In this document: positions 11,831 to 23,146 of the stretch, piece after piece
Position numbering within the stretch: the first letter of the stretch is position 1
How the letters are laid out: each line of letters opens with the position of its first letter
NCBI GenBank assembly: GCA_963855995.1
Contig: OY979720.1
Location: 16,822,430-16,886,429, forward strand
Source of the DNA: Muricea muricata
Taxonomy: Eukaryota; Cnidaria; Anthozoa; Malacalcyonacea; Plexauridae
Direction: 5' to 3'
Length of the DNA: 64,000 nt
Program-made: the position numbers and the translations under genes
Notes under the pieces: generated by a model
The model's database searches: none
Told to the model about the DNA's origin: nothing
Seen by the model: the letters and a program-made list of their open reading frames with translations, nothing else

Positions 11831-12236
11831 GGCGCAGGGTTTTTCCCCCGGGTGCGGAAATTCGGTTGTACAAAAATCACAGGAGGTTTTTTGCCAGTTC
11901 TTTGCTCTGCGGGGGACACATCCCCTCATTGCAAGCTCTGGTTTTTCCTTCGGTGATTTCATTTGGCATTAAAAAATTAAAAAATTCGGCCTAAAAAAAC
12001 AGCGGCCGTGTCGGGACAAATATAGTACTGTGTATCGTACGAAAGTAAAATTGTGAATGCGAAGCGTTTGTAATCGTTGTAGCGTTTTACCAAATCTTTA
12101 ATAAAACTAAGTAGAACTTCAACTAGGGCGCAATTGATAAGATAAATTTTAAGACGGTAAATCAGTTCTTGCGGTTCTTTTTCTGTGGAAAACACTGAAC
12201 CACAACTGTTTAGAATCGACAGTACTATCTTGGTCT

Positions 12237-12253
12237 CTAGGTTCGACTCCTAG
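12237..12253 (+). other. Isolated tRNA T-arm-like hairpin (B-box)
   Basis: CTAGG, loop TTCGACT, CCTAG: a perfect 5-bp T-stem and 7-nt loop containing a consensus B-box. The upstream 50 nt do not supply a convincing acceptor, D or anticodon arm, so this is at best a tRNA or SINE remnant. Confidence 0.35.
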
Positions 12254-12299
12254 AACGCTGAAACATTTTCTCCTTGCGTGTATTAAGTCTGGTAAACTG

Positions 12300-12970
12300 C
12301 GCAGTAAAAGGGGTTAGTTAACTTTAACCATTTCAACCATTTTTAACAAAAAAAGAAGGTTTAGCCTCTACTTTTCGAATATTTTTTTTACCAAAAACTT
12401 TGAAGGCTAACCCTTTATTTTTAGAACGGTTTTTGACCAGTCTACCTGTGGGGCTATATAGACTTTAAATTCTTACGCAGTTTTTTACCAACGAACGTTT
12501 GGGGTGGGAGGTTAGCCTTTAATTTTAACGCACTTTTTCACAAAAACCTTAAGGGGTGGTGTTTAGACTTGTTTTATTTACAAACTTTTGTCCAAAACAC
12601 CTAATACAAGGGGCGAAAAGGCGCATAAATTGTGATTGGGACCGTGTTTCCTAGAAAACGGGAATTTAAGAATTGTTATTAGTCACTCCTCGAAAACTGT
12701 GACCAATAACGAAGCAAAAATTCCTGTTTCCCCTGGTACACGGCCCTGTTCACGATCCATGCATAAGGCCTATCCATAAGGTCTTAATTTTTTTCGAGTA
12801 ATTTAAAAAAAACCCCAAGGGCTTCACCTTTACTTCAAAACTTTAGGGGTTAGCCTTTACTTGTGGGGCAATTTCTGACTTAAATTCGCACGGGATTACC
12901 CTTAATTAAATCCTTTAAGGCAATTTTTGGGTAAAAAGCAAACCCCTAAAAACCTAAATTTAGACCAAAA
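12300..12970. repeat. Degenerate tandem repeat 'GGGGTTAGCCTTTA', with inverted element at 12638-12748
   Basis: Repeated blocks such as 'aggctaaccctttat', 'ggttagcctttaatttt' and 'ggggttagcctttac' occur roughly every 90-120 bp on the same strand, strongly diverged. An inverted repeat inside runs from 'ggaccgtgtttcc' (12638) to 'cctggtacacggccc' (12748), with paired inner arms gggaattt/aaattcc and ttattagtcac/gtgaccaataa. Confidence 0.55.
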
Positions 12971-13204
12971 GACTTAAAAGGTTTATGGACTTGGATTTTT
13001 AAGAATTTGTGTATTTTGTGACGACAAAACCCAAGAAATGCCAAGTTGATATGGTCAGCTTATGAATTTTCATAACTCATATGTTGCCATATGTGTTCAC
13101 CACTAACCATCTAATTGCTAACATTGGTATAAGTTATTTAAATAGTATTGGTATACTAGCTTTTATGCTTGTAATTAGAGAAAGTGATGGTTGATACCAA
13201 ATCA

Positions 13205-13550
13205 AGTAAAATCAAATCAGCTTTATTTTAAGAGGCAAACACATAACAGCTGAAGCTGATAAACCAGTGGCCCTCGTAACTAAATATGTAAACTAAACCA
13301 TATTTACATTTACATATTTACACTAAAAGAACCGTGTTCGCATAAGTTCCCATAAAATGTTTTCTAAGGGCACTTTTAAAAGAAGCAATACTTTGCTTTC
13401 TCTTTATTTCAGGAGGTAGACTGTTCCATAACTTAATGGTACTAATTGTAAAAGATTTACCTAGTTCTACTTCGATTGTACCTAGGGCAGATACCACAAA
13501 TATCAAATCCAATAGAGGGTGTATCAATAAAAAGTAGACCCTTTAAAGTA
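13205..13550 (-). mobile_element. 3' tail of a non-LTR retrotransposon
   Basis: The minus-strand frame 13318-13527 encodes SFTISTIKLWNSLPPEIKRK followed by SFKSALRKHFM. This is the characteristic C-terminal end of the reverse-transcriptase ORF of CR1/Jockey-like retrotransposons ('xLWNSLPxxI...SFKxxLKxHL'). The frame upstream is broken and the RT catalytic core is missing, so this is a 5'-truncated dead copy. Lower coordinates, to about 13205, are its probable 3' UTR. Confidence 0.75.
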
Positions 13551-13659
13551 GCCGCAATTCTAATTAACTAAAATCTGGTATCATATTTGACAGCCTCTGA
13601 ATGCTTCGAACGAAAAACACAACGTTTTGTACAAATAGGAAATCAATAATGACGTTGTA

Positions 13660-13950
13660 AAATAGACACAATCGGCTAAAGTTTGTTTACACCGTTCTCA
13701 ACTTTATATCATTCACATGGTTGGATACCATTGCTCTGGTTTGCGAAAGAGTACATTAGGACAACAGTAACGAAGCATACATAAACGAATGATGAATACG
13801 AGTTACTCACTCGTGTCCATACTACAAAATGCGTGGTTACTTCTGTTCTTCGTTACGCTGTTGCAAGCTAATATAATAGTAACTGGGCATGTGAGTGATC
13901 TTTAAATGTGAATTGGGTATAAACGAACTTCAGCCGATTTTGTCTATTCC
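13660..13950. mobile_element. MITE with 'AATAGACACAATCGGCTAAAG' ends
   Basis: The left arm at 13660-13695 is inverted at 13920-13950 (ataaacgaacttcagccgat, tttgtctattcc). An inner inverted pair is 'aacagtaacgaag' and 'cttcgttacgctgtt'. Non-coding. Confidence 0.7.
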
Positions 13951-14079
13951 AAGTGTGTATAACATCTTGTACCGTTTTTATAATTATTAGTTTGAAGCAT
14001 TCCGGGCTGGTAAATTAATAATGCAACAGGTTGCGGCTAATTTGAATTTGCGCTATTTCAAATATCTACTTTTTTAAAC

Positions 14080-14465
14080 ACCCTGATAATGAGGCACCAT
14101 TTGTAAAAAATATTTATGTCGAAAATGTGTACATTTTTTCATTAGTTACACAAATAATTCATCATTTACAAAAAATGAGTTAATGTTTGTTAAATAATGC
14201 ATAGATTGTTTGAAAATAATCCACACATTATTTACAAAGAATCTTAGAAACATTTCATGATTTCTAAATAAGACAAGGACCATTCGCAAATAATGCTTTG
14301 CTGTTTTATACAAAATATGTTTTATTTAATATTATTACATAATTAATAAATAATCCATTATTTTTTGAATAATAAATTGTTAATTTAAACCCAGTTAAAT
14401 TATATAACAAATAATCCATTTCATTTATTTATTCTATAAATGGATATTACTTAGCAAATAAACGA
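14080..14465. repeat. AT-rich low-complexity 'AAATAATCCAT' region
   Basis: Repeated short words such as 'aaataatccat', 'caaataat' and 'tttacaaa' without a fixed period. No gene. Confidence 0.6.
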
Positions 14466-14588
14466 TCATTTCTTTAAACAATTATTTAGAGTGAAACGAA
14501 TCAGTATATAATATATAATTCTTTTCACCCTTAACCACACGCCACCCGCCAAATGTAAAAGAAAATATGGCTTCAAACTGCATGACAC

Positions 14589-15003
14589 CAGTGAACTCAG
14601 TATAACTGGAAGGCTACCTTCGTATAAACCGTTACGCAAAATTTGAAGCCAAACTTGACTTCCAGGGGCCAGTTGTATAATACTCTTAATCACTATTTTA
14701 ATCACTGTTTTGTATTAAATAGTGATTAAGTAATAAATACATTGTTGTGATTGGTTGATGTTGCCACTAATCATAGTTTACTTTAATTACTTTTTTATAC
14801 AACTGGCCCCAGACACACTTGTTTGACTTCCAGAAACGCGTATTTATATCACGCGTTCATCACCCGTGCGAGAATTCTGCAGGGGTTGCAGCATGTTGTT
14901 TTTGGCCGAGTTTTTAATTGCGTGGAAAGACTGGGAAGAACTTTAACAACTTGGCTTCAAATTTCCCGCCTCAGGTAGCCTTCCAGTTATATTGAGTTCA
15001 CTG
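14589..15003. mobile_element. TIR element 'CAGTGAACTCAATATAACTGGAAGG', copy 1, carrying a nested MITE
   Basis: The ends 'cagtgaactcagtataactg' and 'cagttatattgagttcactg' are inverse complements, continuing inward through 'ggctacctt' and 'aaatttgaagcc'. A second element (14665-14810) sits inside it. A sister copy without that insertion is 58080-58495. Confidence 0.85.
14665..14810. mobile_element. MITE 'GGGGCCAGTTGTATAA', copy 1 (nested)
   Basis: 146 bp. The termini 'ggggccagttgtata' and 'tatacaactggcccc' are exact inverse complements. Sub-terminal 'cttaatcacta' recurs inverted. A second copy at 24464-24760 is itself interrupted by another MITE. Confidence 0.9.
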
Positions 15004-15309
15004 CGTTACACCAGCATTGTCCCTATTACCTGTTTGAATATTGTTTTTTACCGTCCCTATCTCATACATGCACTTACAACAAGTCACTCAGACTCCACTT
15101 TCATGCTATACCATACTTCACATTGTAGTTACTGCCTCATTACAAACATAGGGCTGTTGTTACAAAATATTGTTTATTCTACATGATACCAATACGGTTA
15201 CCATTACCTATTTGTGTATTCCATTACTAGATATTGTTTTTTACCTTACCTGTCTCATAGGTTTACATTTAGTCACTCAGGCCTGACCCGCATGCTGTAT
15301 ATCAAGCAT

Positions 15310-15420
15310 ATTTAACAATCATTCGCCGAAGGCGAAGTGAATATTAGTGAATATTCACCGACACGAAGTCGAGGTGAATATTTATCATAATCACTGAGCC
15401 TGAGGCGAATAATTGTTTTA
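15310..15420. repeat. Hairpin-rich repeat 'GAAGTGAATATT'
   Basis: Short self-complementary words: 'ttcgccgaaggcgaagtgaa', 'gaatattcacc/ggtgaatattt' and 'gcgaataattg'. The style resembles 16372-16530 and 25190-25350. Non-coding. Confidence 0.5.
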
Positions 15421-15629
15421 ATATAATTTCTTTAGTAAAACATGTATAAAATGCACTTATGAATGCAGTTTATTTGGGAATTTGTAACTCCATTAATTTG
15501 GAGTTTATTTGTAATTTTTAAATAGTAAGAAAAGTATTTAATAAGATATTTGCAGACGATCATTACTTTAAGATAGTTTAACATCAAAGTTTGTTTACAT
15601 TCTTTGACTTGGTATTAAATGCAAATTTT

Positions 15630-15800
15630 CTCCATTTTTTAATTTTGGCAAAAGTATAAAACGTCAAAACGACTTTCATATTAGCGACCATTTTGAAAAA
15701 AATGCCAACTAGTAAATAATGCCTCATATTTACAGTGGTCAGGCAACTAATCAAAACGCATGAAAATCATTATGTGCTGAAGAAATTATACTAATTCCTA
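15630..15800. repeat. Dispersed repeat, second copy of the 1-165 element
   Basis: Same orientation as bases 1-165 and roughly 85% alike by eye over 150 bp. Flanks are unrelated. Confidence 0.75.
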
Positions 15801-16371
15801 TCATTAAGTATTCAAATTTTATTCTTGTTCGTGATTGGTTAAAACGCAACGGATAATTTACCGTATCAGCAAGATGACGCGTTATTTTAGCTGCTGACGT
15901 GTCAGTGTGCAATACGAACTTCGGTCCAAAACAAAGTATTGCACGCTCTCGAACCCAAGCCCCTAGCACGGTCGGTAGCTTGCTTGAATTCCCGCCAAAA
16001 CTAAATATTGTTTGAGAGTAAAAATGCTTTTATCTAGCTTTAAATGTCTTAAATTACTTTTTGTCGTTAGACAAGGGAGATATTTGACGTTGTTCTCTCG
16101 AAATATTGTATAAAAGCACACAGAGAAAAATAAAACAGTATTTTCAAGCAATAAAGTATCGAGAAACATCATTACTTAGCAGGTAGAGAATTTAAAGTTG
16201 TACGCAGAAGTTACAAAACAGAACGGCAAGTATAGTACTAGAAACATTGATGTTTGTCAGTTTAAATGATTGATTACTATCATTTAATTGTTTTAAAAGC
16301 ATCGCTGCATTCAAAGAACATTAAAAAAATGTTGTACGAATGAACTTGGCATGAAATTTTCGTTTTGAATA

Positions 16372-16530
16372 CATAATAAACAATTATTGAATTCGGTTTT
16401 CGCATGATATCAACAATTATCTAGGTCTCGGTATGTGTTACCACTTCGGCTTCGGTGGATTACGGAAACCTCGTCCTTGATAATTCTCGATATCATACTC
16501 AACCTCATCTAATAATTGTTTATTACATGG
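16372..16530. mobile_element. MITE with 'AATAAACAATTATT' ends
   Basis: The left 'aataaacaattattgaatt' and right 'taataattgtttatta' are inverted; inner 'atgatatc' and 'gatatcat' pair. About 160 bp, no coding frame. Confidence 0.7.
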
Positions 16531-17109
16531 AGGCTGCCCCACTACAGTGCAAACCATGGTATTAGTTCTATAAGATATTTATGCCGTACGTGTTCAAAAC
16601 GAGCATTGCTATTCATTAAAACTTGCGAACATCAAAACAAAGTTGTGAGTAGATCCTGGCGATGTTGATATTTGATGTTAGTCACATGACTGACAAAATA
16701 TGGCGCTGTTTCATATTTGAGATGGACCACGCTATTAGTTTTTATTAGTTTTAGAAATATGATAACACGATAGGACCTCGTTTTTAACTTAATTGGAAGT
16801 GGAAACGACATTCTTTAACCAAAGCAGCATAAGTAACAACAAGAGAATATTTTAGTTACAAAATAAACGAACTTGGTGTCATAGTTGAAGGATTTTTCAA
16901 AGATTATGTGGAGCGGTGAAAAAGAGGGATTCTGGATTTCTAAAATGGATAAGAATGGGAAGTATTAGGCGTCTGAAGGAGAACTGTTCGTAAATTATCA
17001 TGATCAACGTCTGTCAATATCTTCTCACACATCATTAGATATTCATAGCAATTCGGCCAATGATGCTTCCTCATTCACATCACGTGTCTGTACATGAAAA
17101 CCCAGTCTA

Positions 17110-17395
17110 GGTCAGTCCATTGATCTGAATAATACTGGATCACGCATACATATGCCTCAAGTGAAGCCAGCAGAAATGACGAATTTGGAGTACCAAGATG
17201 GCGGACAATCAGCATTATCAATAGATAAATAAACTTCCTTATTTTAAGGAAATTTACGGAAATTGAAAACGCTGCTTAAAAGATTACTCTTACACCCGCA
17301 AAGAACACTGGACCTGGAGTACCAAGATGGCGGCGATGACTTCAAAATTTTATTATGTATGCGCGATCCAGTATTATTCAGATCAATGGGTCAGT
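17110..17395. mobile_element. MITE 'TCCATTGATCTGAATAATAC'
   Basis: The ends 'gatctgaataatactggatc' and 'gatccagtattattcagatc' are inverse complements about 240 bp apart. Inner 'ggagtaccaagatggcgg' occurs twice as a direct repeat. Non-coding. Confidence 0.8.
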
Positions 17396-17919
17396 CTCTT
17401 AATATATTCAAGTGGGCAGGGCTTTGAACACTGAGCTCTATTTATATATCTGGAGATTGCGCTCCTATACTTTCGTCAGTCAAAAAGTGAAGCCAAAAAC
17501 ATGGCGGCCGCGTGACGTACTAAAACGCGTCATTTGACATCACAGTCGACTTATTCTCTGGTGATTTACCACTGACCACAGCGAGCGACCGCGATTTTAA
17601 AGTTTTCAATCCCTCCTGTTTTCAGGAGGTGAAAGCTGTAGCTTCTTCAAGATTTATTACTTTTCGCTCAAAAGCAGCAGATATGGTAAGAAAACAATAG
17701 CGATTCATTCAGTGGTATTTTAAGGAATATACAAAGCAGGATGGCAAGGAATTTCGAGGCAAATGATCAAAATAATTTGTATAAATTAATATTTCGAACG
17801 CAAACAAAGTCAACGCACTACATGGTGTATAAAAAAAGTAATCGAACTTTAAAGTGCTCAAGCGCTTTAAATATTCAATGCACACAAATAATTCTTTCAT
17901 AGTCGAAGACCAGGCTTTT

Positions 17920-18300
17920 AGCTTTCGAATATCACCGTTTTTGTGAAATTTGGTGAAAGATTGAGCAAATACGAATCAAATTAAAATAGCCGTTCGAAGT
18001 TGGATATTTTCACCTCTGCGCATTAGCCATTACATTACAAGACAGCAAATAAGAAAAGAAAATGCCATTAATCACTTATCTGTCACGAGAAACAATTAAT
18101 TTGGCTAATGAGATTCATAAATTTTACAACCTAAGCTAAAATTTGTCAATTTTATTAATTCCCAAATGGGAGTAAATTTGAACGGATTCCGAACTGTGGA
18201 AATATGCGATTTCGACCGGCAATTTTTATTTGATTCCTATTTGCTCAATTTTTCTTCAAATTTTACCAAAACGGTAGCATTCAAAAGCTAAACGTCTGTT
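17920..18300. mobile_element. TIR element 'TTTTAGCTTTCGAATATCACC'
   Basis: The left arm 'agctttcgaatatcaccgtt' and 'gattgagcaaatacgaatc' faces the right arm 'gattcctatttgctcaattt' and 'cattcaaaagcta'. The right arm has a third relative at 22100-22226. Non-coding. Confidence 0.65.
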
Positions 18301-18394
18301 GTTTCCAATTGTTAAAGAATTATTTCCATACAATAAATATTGAGTGTGCTAGGCCACTCCAAAGCTCGATTACCTATTTTATACACCCTGTATA

Positions 18395-19278
18395 CAGGGT
18401 GAGTAAAAAAAAACTGATGCTCTTTCAAATTCAAATTAGCTGCGAATTTCATTACGGTGCATTCCCATGGGTATACAGGGGGGGGGGGTGAATAGGGTTT
18501 CGGATCATTGGATTTTCTGAAAAAAGCGATTCGGAATCGGATATGGCTGAATTTTTTTACGGATTAGCGGATCCAGAAAATGCGTCGGAATGCGTATTTA
18601 TCCAATATTTTTGTTGGGATTGAGGATTTTTTTGTTGCTTGCTTCGGACTCTGGATAGATTCATTTTGGTTTTGAGCTGTGAGGCCTATAAAAGCAAAAA
18701 AAAATTCGACGCCGTTTTCGCTGTCTTCATTGTATTTCGCTATATGCCCTATATGGCCCTAAGACATTCTCTGGGATACTTATGGCTTTTAACATTATCA
18801 CCGATAACATGAAGTACAATCCAGCGTTCAACGTACTGCTCTTCTGGCTCCCCTTGATTCGGATTTTTGCAAAAAATGTTAACGGATCAGCGGATTTTTC
18901 ATAAATTTTCAGTGGATTTGCGGATTTTAGTACAACTATTCACCCCCCCCCCCTCCCATTCCCATGGGTATACAGAGAACAGATCGTGATTTAGTACACA
19001 GTACGTAAACCAATTCTGACAATCTTGCACGGCTAAAATTATGCATTTTAACTTCCACTGGGAACTAGATTTTGTTTTAGATCAACGTCTGTCAAATTGC
19101 AAAAATGCAATGCTGCTAGTTTGAATTTCAATAGTATCAGTTTTTTTACTCATCCTGTACTGTGTACTTAGTCACGATCTGTTCTCTGTATACCTACGGG
19201 AATACTTAAAGTTCCGTAATGAAATTCGCGGCTAATTTGAATTTGAAAGGGCATCAGTTTTTTTTTACTCACCCTGTT
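18395..19278. mobile_element. TIR element 'CAGGGTGAGTAAAAAAAAACTG'
   Basis: About 884 bp. The left end 'cagggtgagtaaaaaaaaac' mirrors the right end 'tttttttttactcaccctg'. Arms continue through 'ttcaaattcaaattagc' and 'gcgaatttcattacgg', and a second inner pair is 'cccatgggtatacag'. The left TIR abuts its own inverse across TATA. No transposase; C-run and G-run tracts at 18478-18489 and 18942-18955. Confidence 0.7.
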
Positions 19279-20671
19279 CATTAGGTTTCTCTGTATTGTT
19301 TGACTTTTCAGTATTTTCGCATTAAGCTTCGCTTAAAATGTAGAGAAAACGGCGGCGATGTTTTTGGTGGTATTTTCCGAAATGTATGTGTTTTCCTGGC
19401 GATGATATCGCCGTATAGATAGACAGATAGGTATTTGGTCACGATAATATTGTAAGCTACAAGCTTGCTTACTAATTAACTTTAAAACTGTGAAGTTTGC
19501 TTTTGAAGAGAAGATAATCACTTTTATGCATAGTAAACTTACAAATAATAGAATAGATTGAAAGAAATTTTATACTGCCATTTAAAGTGGTGTTTTTCTT
19601 GTATATATAGCTTATTTTAAACCAGAGATATGCTTCGCAACATCCATCGTTCGAATTTGAACGAGCTAATAGTAATATGCCGTCGCCAAGGAGTTTGCAT
19701 CTTGGCGTAGTGTACACGGTTCCACCCTGGGATACTGAACAATAAACTTCACTATTTCAAGAATATTTCCTGATTTCATTTGAAAGAATCAGGGGGGGGG
19801 TGCGTATTTTGATGCGGGCTCACCTTTAGCTGTGGTCAGTGAAAACTTTATGAGAATAAGTCGCTTGGTCCGTCATGTTTTTGGCTTCGGCGCTTATTCG
19901 AGAACGCCATCTCCAGATATATTAAGTACAGCTCAGTGGCTTTGAAGCTGAGGGAAATTGAGGGGTAAACAAAAGATTATGCAATCAAACTTAATTGCTG
20001 TATTTAGAAATAAATTCTAAATACATTAAACTGTATTTAGAAATAAATTCTGTAGAATTTTGTTCCAAATACACTTTACTGTTTTTCGAGAATATCTCCT
20101 GGATAAAAAACTTTGGACGGTGTTAGCATGTCGCAATTTAACTTATTTATAACACAAATACACACTGTAAACACGCTCTAAATATCTCTTTAAACACAAC
20201 TAGTTATTTTGTGTTAAAACAAATGTTAACACTACAATTGTTGAAAGTATTGCCACTCTTCAAAAAATGCGAACAGCCCCATCGATTTTTGTAGATAGTA
20301 GTACGTGGAGTGGATTTCTTCACATTTTCGATAGTGTGCTCAACACTTTCCTGCTCTCGAAACCTTTTTTTCGTGGGGGAAGATGCCATTCTCTCTTCCC
20401 AACACAATTGATCTATTCACGACGAACCTAAGCCGAAGTGAACACTTCGTTTCACTTCATGCATGCAAAATTTCATGCAAATGTAATTGGTAAATTTGTT
20501 TTTCACCTCAACCATATCGTAACGTATCCTAACATTTTCTTTTGTATTGAAGTCATTAGTTCCACTTTAATGTGCACTCTTTATTGTCCCAGATTTATTT
20601 TTTATCAATATGTAGTCGTAATAATTCCATGCCTCATTGCTATGAATATCTAATGATGTGTGAGAAGCCAT

Positions 20672-20815
20672 ATCCAATCCTCGTTGGTGTTTTTGACTTG
20701 GCTTCCAAATCCCTAGTGCCATGAACAATGGCTCGGCTGCGCCTCGCCATTGTTCATGGCACTCGGAGTTAGAAACCACGTCTAAAACACCAACTCGGAT
20801 TGGATATATTACTTC
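20672..20815. mobile_element. Hairpin MITE 'ATATCCAATCC'
   Basis: The outer arms 'atatccaatcctcgttggtg' and 'ccaactcggattggatat' pair. The core 'gtgccatgaacaatggc' pairs perfectly with 'gccattgttcatggcac'. About 144 bp. Confidence 0.8.
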
Positions 20816-21895
20816 AAAACTAGCAATGATGGATTCCTGGTAAGCAATAATGATTCTAAAAATATACCTTAACTACTGTCATGGAAGAAACTGGATTAAG
20901 CGAAAAGTGCATCAAAGCACAACAAGTCGAGACAGACAAGACAGACAAGCCGAGATCAACATGATAATGCCCTAATGCTGGGAAAAGGAACTTCTGATGA
21001 AAGGTTTTATGTACCTGCCAAAGAAGTGGTAGCCGGTATTATTAGCAACCAAAATGTCTTCATATGTACCTAAATGGGCAAAAAAGACCTTTGATCCCTA
21101 TTTCGGCTGTTACCAGCAGAACTCGTTTACTTTACCACTTTTTTGTTAGACTCCTTGACTCCTTAGTCTCGCCGGTCACATACCATCATTGAATATTAGC
21201 TAATAATCTAACCCATGCATGCATTTTCCAAGCTTTATCATGCTGATTTTGTCTGCCCGTCAAAAGCACAAACTTCTGTTGTGCTCTCAAGCATTTTTTT
21301 GCCTCAATCCAGTTCCAAACGTTTATTCCACGACACCAGTGGAGGTACTTTTAGAATTATTATTGCATGCCAGATCCATCATTGCTAGTTTTGAAGATAT
21401 ATGGCAAAGCAAACTGTCTCAAAATGTTGATAGACGTTGATCATGATAATTTACGAACAGTTCTCCTTCAAACGCCTAATACCTCCCATTCTTATCCATT
21501 TTAGAAGTCCAGAATCCCTCTTTTCCACCGTTCCTCGTAATCTTTGAAAAATCCTTCGACTATGACACTAAGTTCGTTTATTTTCTAACTAAAACATTTT
21601 CTTGTTGTTACCTATTCTATTTTTGTTTAAAGAATGTCGTTTCCACTTCCAATTAAGTTAAAAACGACGTCCTATCGTGTTATCATATTTTTAAAACTAA
21701 TAGCGGGGTCCACCAATCAAATATGAAACAGTGCCATATTTTTTCAGTCATGTGACTAACATCAAATATCAACATCGCCAGGATCTACTCACAACTTTGT
21801 TATGATGTTCGTAAGTTTCAATGAATAACACTGCTCGTTTTGAATACGTACGGCATAAATATCTTATAAAACTAATACTATGGTTCAATTTGACA

Positions 21896-22226
21896 GACGT
21901 TGATGTAAAACAAAATCTAATTCTCTGTGGACGTTAAAATGCATAATTCTAGCCGTGCAAGATTTGGCAGAAACAATAATAATTGATATTCTTTGGAAAA
22001 AATGGTGCAATTGACAGCGGAACAGAGGGTTCATGATCTGTTCTCTGTAGACCCATGGGAATAAACCGTAATGAAATTCGCATTTCTTATCTTATTCGCT
22101 GTTTTAATAATGCCCAGAGTTGGGGAAAGATGGGGATTCCGAACGGCTTTTTTAATTTGAATCCTATTTGCTCAATTTTTCTTCAAATTTCACAAACATA
22201 GTGATATTTGAAAGGTGTAAAAGCTA
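21896..22226. repeat. Diverged fragments of elements 18395-19278 and 17920-18300
   Basis: 'gttgatgtaaaacaaaatct', 'cgttaaaatgcataattcta', 'gccgtgcaagattt' and 'atgatctgttctctgta' match 18960-19090 in inverse orientation. Bases 22100-22226 match 18180-18300. Mosaic, non-coding. Confidence 0.6.
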
Positions 22227-23146
22227 GGGGTCGGTTGTACGAAAGGTTAATAGCGTTATTCACCGGATAGTGAATTTTTTTAAAACTTTCGACACGTTTT
22301 CAGTAACTGGTAAAACTTATATTAAAGTTTACAGTCAGGGAAGCAGAGGTAATTTTACCTACCTTCTCGAGGGACAAATGAATTTTGCTCTTAAATTGTC
22401 CATTGGATGCCTAATATCACAATTCTGAATGTTGTTTGGCCCGATTTATCTTGCGGGCTTCGATCAACACGTTTTTCTTCAGTTTTATTATAAAACTGTT
22501 ATGTGGTCAAAAATAGTAAACTTTCAAATTCGCTCATTTGAAAAATAACTTGTATCATAAGAAAGCTTATAAAAAACAGCATATAAGACATAATTACGGG
22601 CACCCTTGTTTTTCAAGCCGTTTTTGAGTTATTGCTGCTTCAAAATGAGAAAGTGTCCTAAAATGGCGCTAATTTCCTGGGCACTAGTCGGAAAATAAGT
22701 TTTCAAACGCTCATAATTCAACAAAAATGTGAAAAATAAAAGTAACCATATATAACCATTATATGTAATTTTTTATTACCTTTTTGATAACATAAGTGCA
22801 AGTGGTTTTTCCTAGAAATTAATCTGAAATTTCGCCTTTCTTAACAATAATATGGTTTTATAGAAAATTTCGCGAAAAACGCGTTGGCTGGAGCCCACAA
22901 GAAATTTTATCGCGTTCAACATGCAGAAATATATTTATTAGACCTAAAGGTACAATATAAACATAAAATGAAATTGTCTCTCGCTATGGTAAGTAAACAT
23001 GTATTTTCGTACCTCTGCCTCCCCGACCATTAGCGTTTTGGAGTTACTTGTTATCTCTGGTGTCATTTCTTTTTATGAACTTCTGCGGCAGTTTAAAAAT
23101 CACTATTCAATGGATAGCACTATTCAACTTTCGTACAACCGACCCC
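22227..23146. mobile_element. 'GGGGTCGGTTGTACGAAAG' family, long copy (920 bp)
   Basis: The ends 'ggggtcggttgtacgaaag' and 'ctttcgtacaaccgacccc' are perfect inverse complements of 19 bp. Sub-terminal 'caccggatagtga' recurs inverted as 'atggatagca'. No transposase frame in about 900 bp. Shorter relatives are at 2019-2243 and 55834-56065. Confidence 0.85.

Larger units (their letters stand above)
16540..21895. mobile_element. Composite foldback, about 5.3 kb, with arms near 450 bp
   Basis: Bases 16560-17017 recur as inverse complement at 21429-21880. Shared blocks include ttatgccgtacg, 'gatcctggcgatgttgatat', 'ttagtcacatgac', 'cttaattggaagtgg' and 'attatcatgatcaacgtc'. Next inward, 17018-17055 is inverted at 20630-20672 (ctcacacatcattagatatt). 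The interior holds several smaller TIR elements (17110-17395, 17400-17600 facing 19815-19960, 17920-18300, 18395-19278, 20672-20815). No transposase frame was found, so the unit is either non-autonomous or a nested pile of MITEs inside one foldback. Confidence 0.65.

Noticed and set aside
12181..12260. tRNA gene around the perfect T-arm at 12237-12253
   Set aside because: No matching acceptor 5' strand (expected near CAGCGTT) and no A-box at the right distance.
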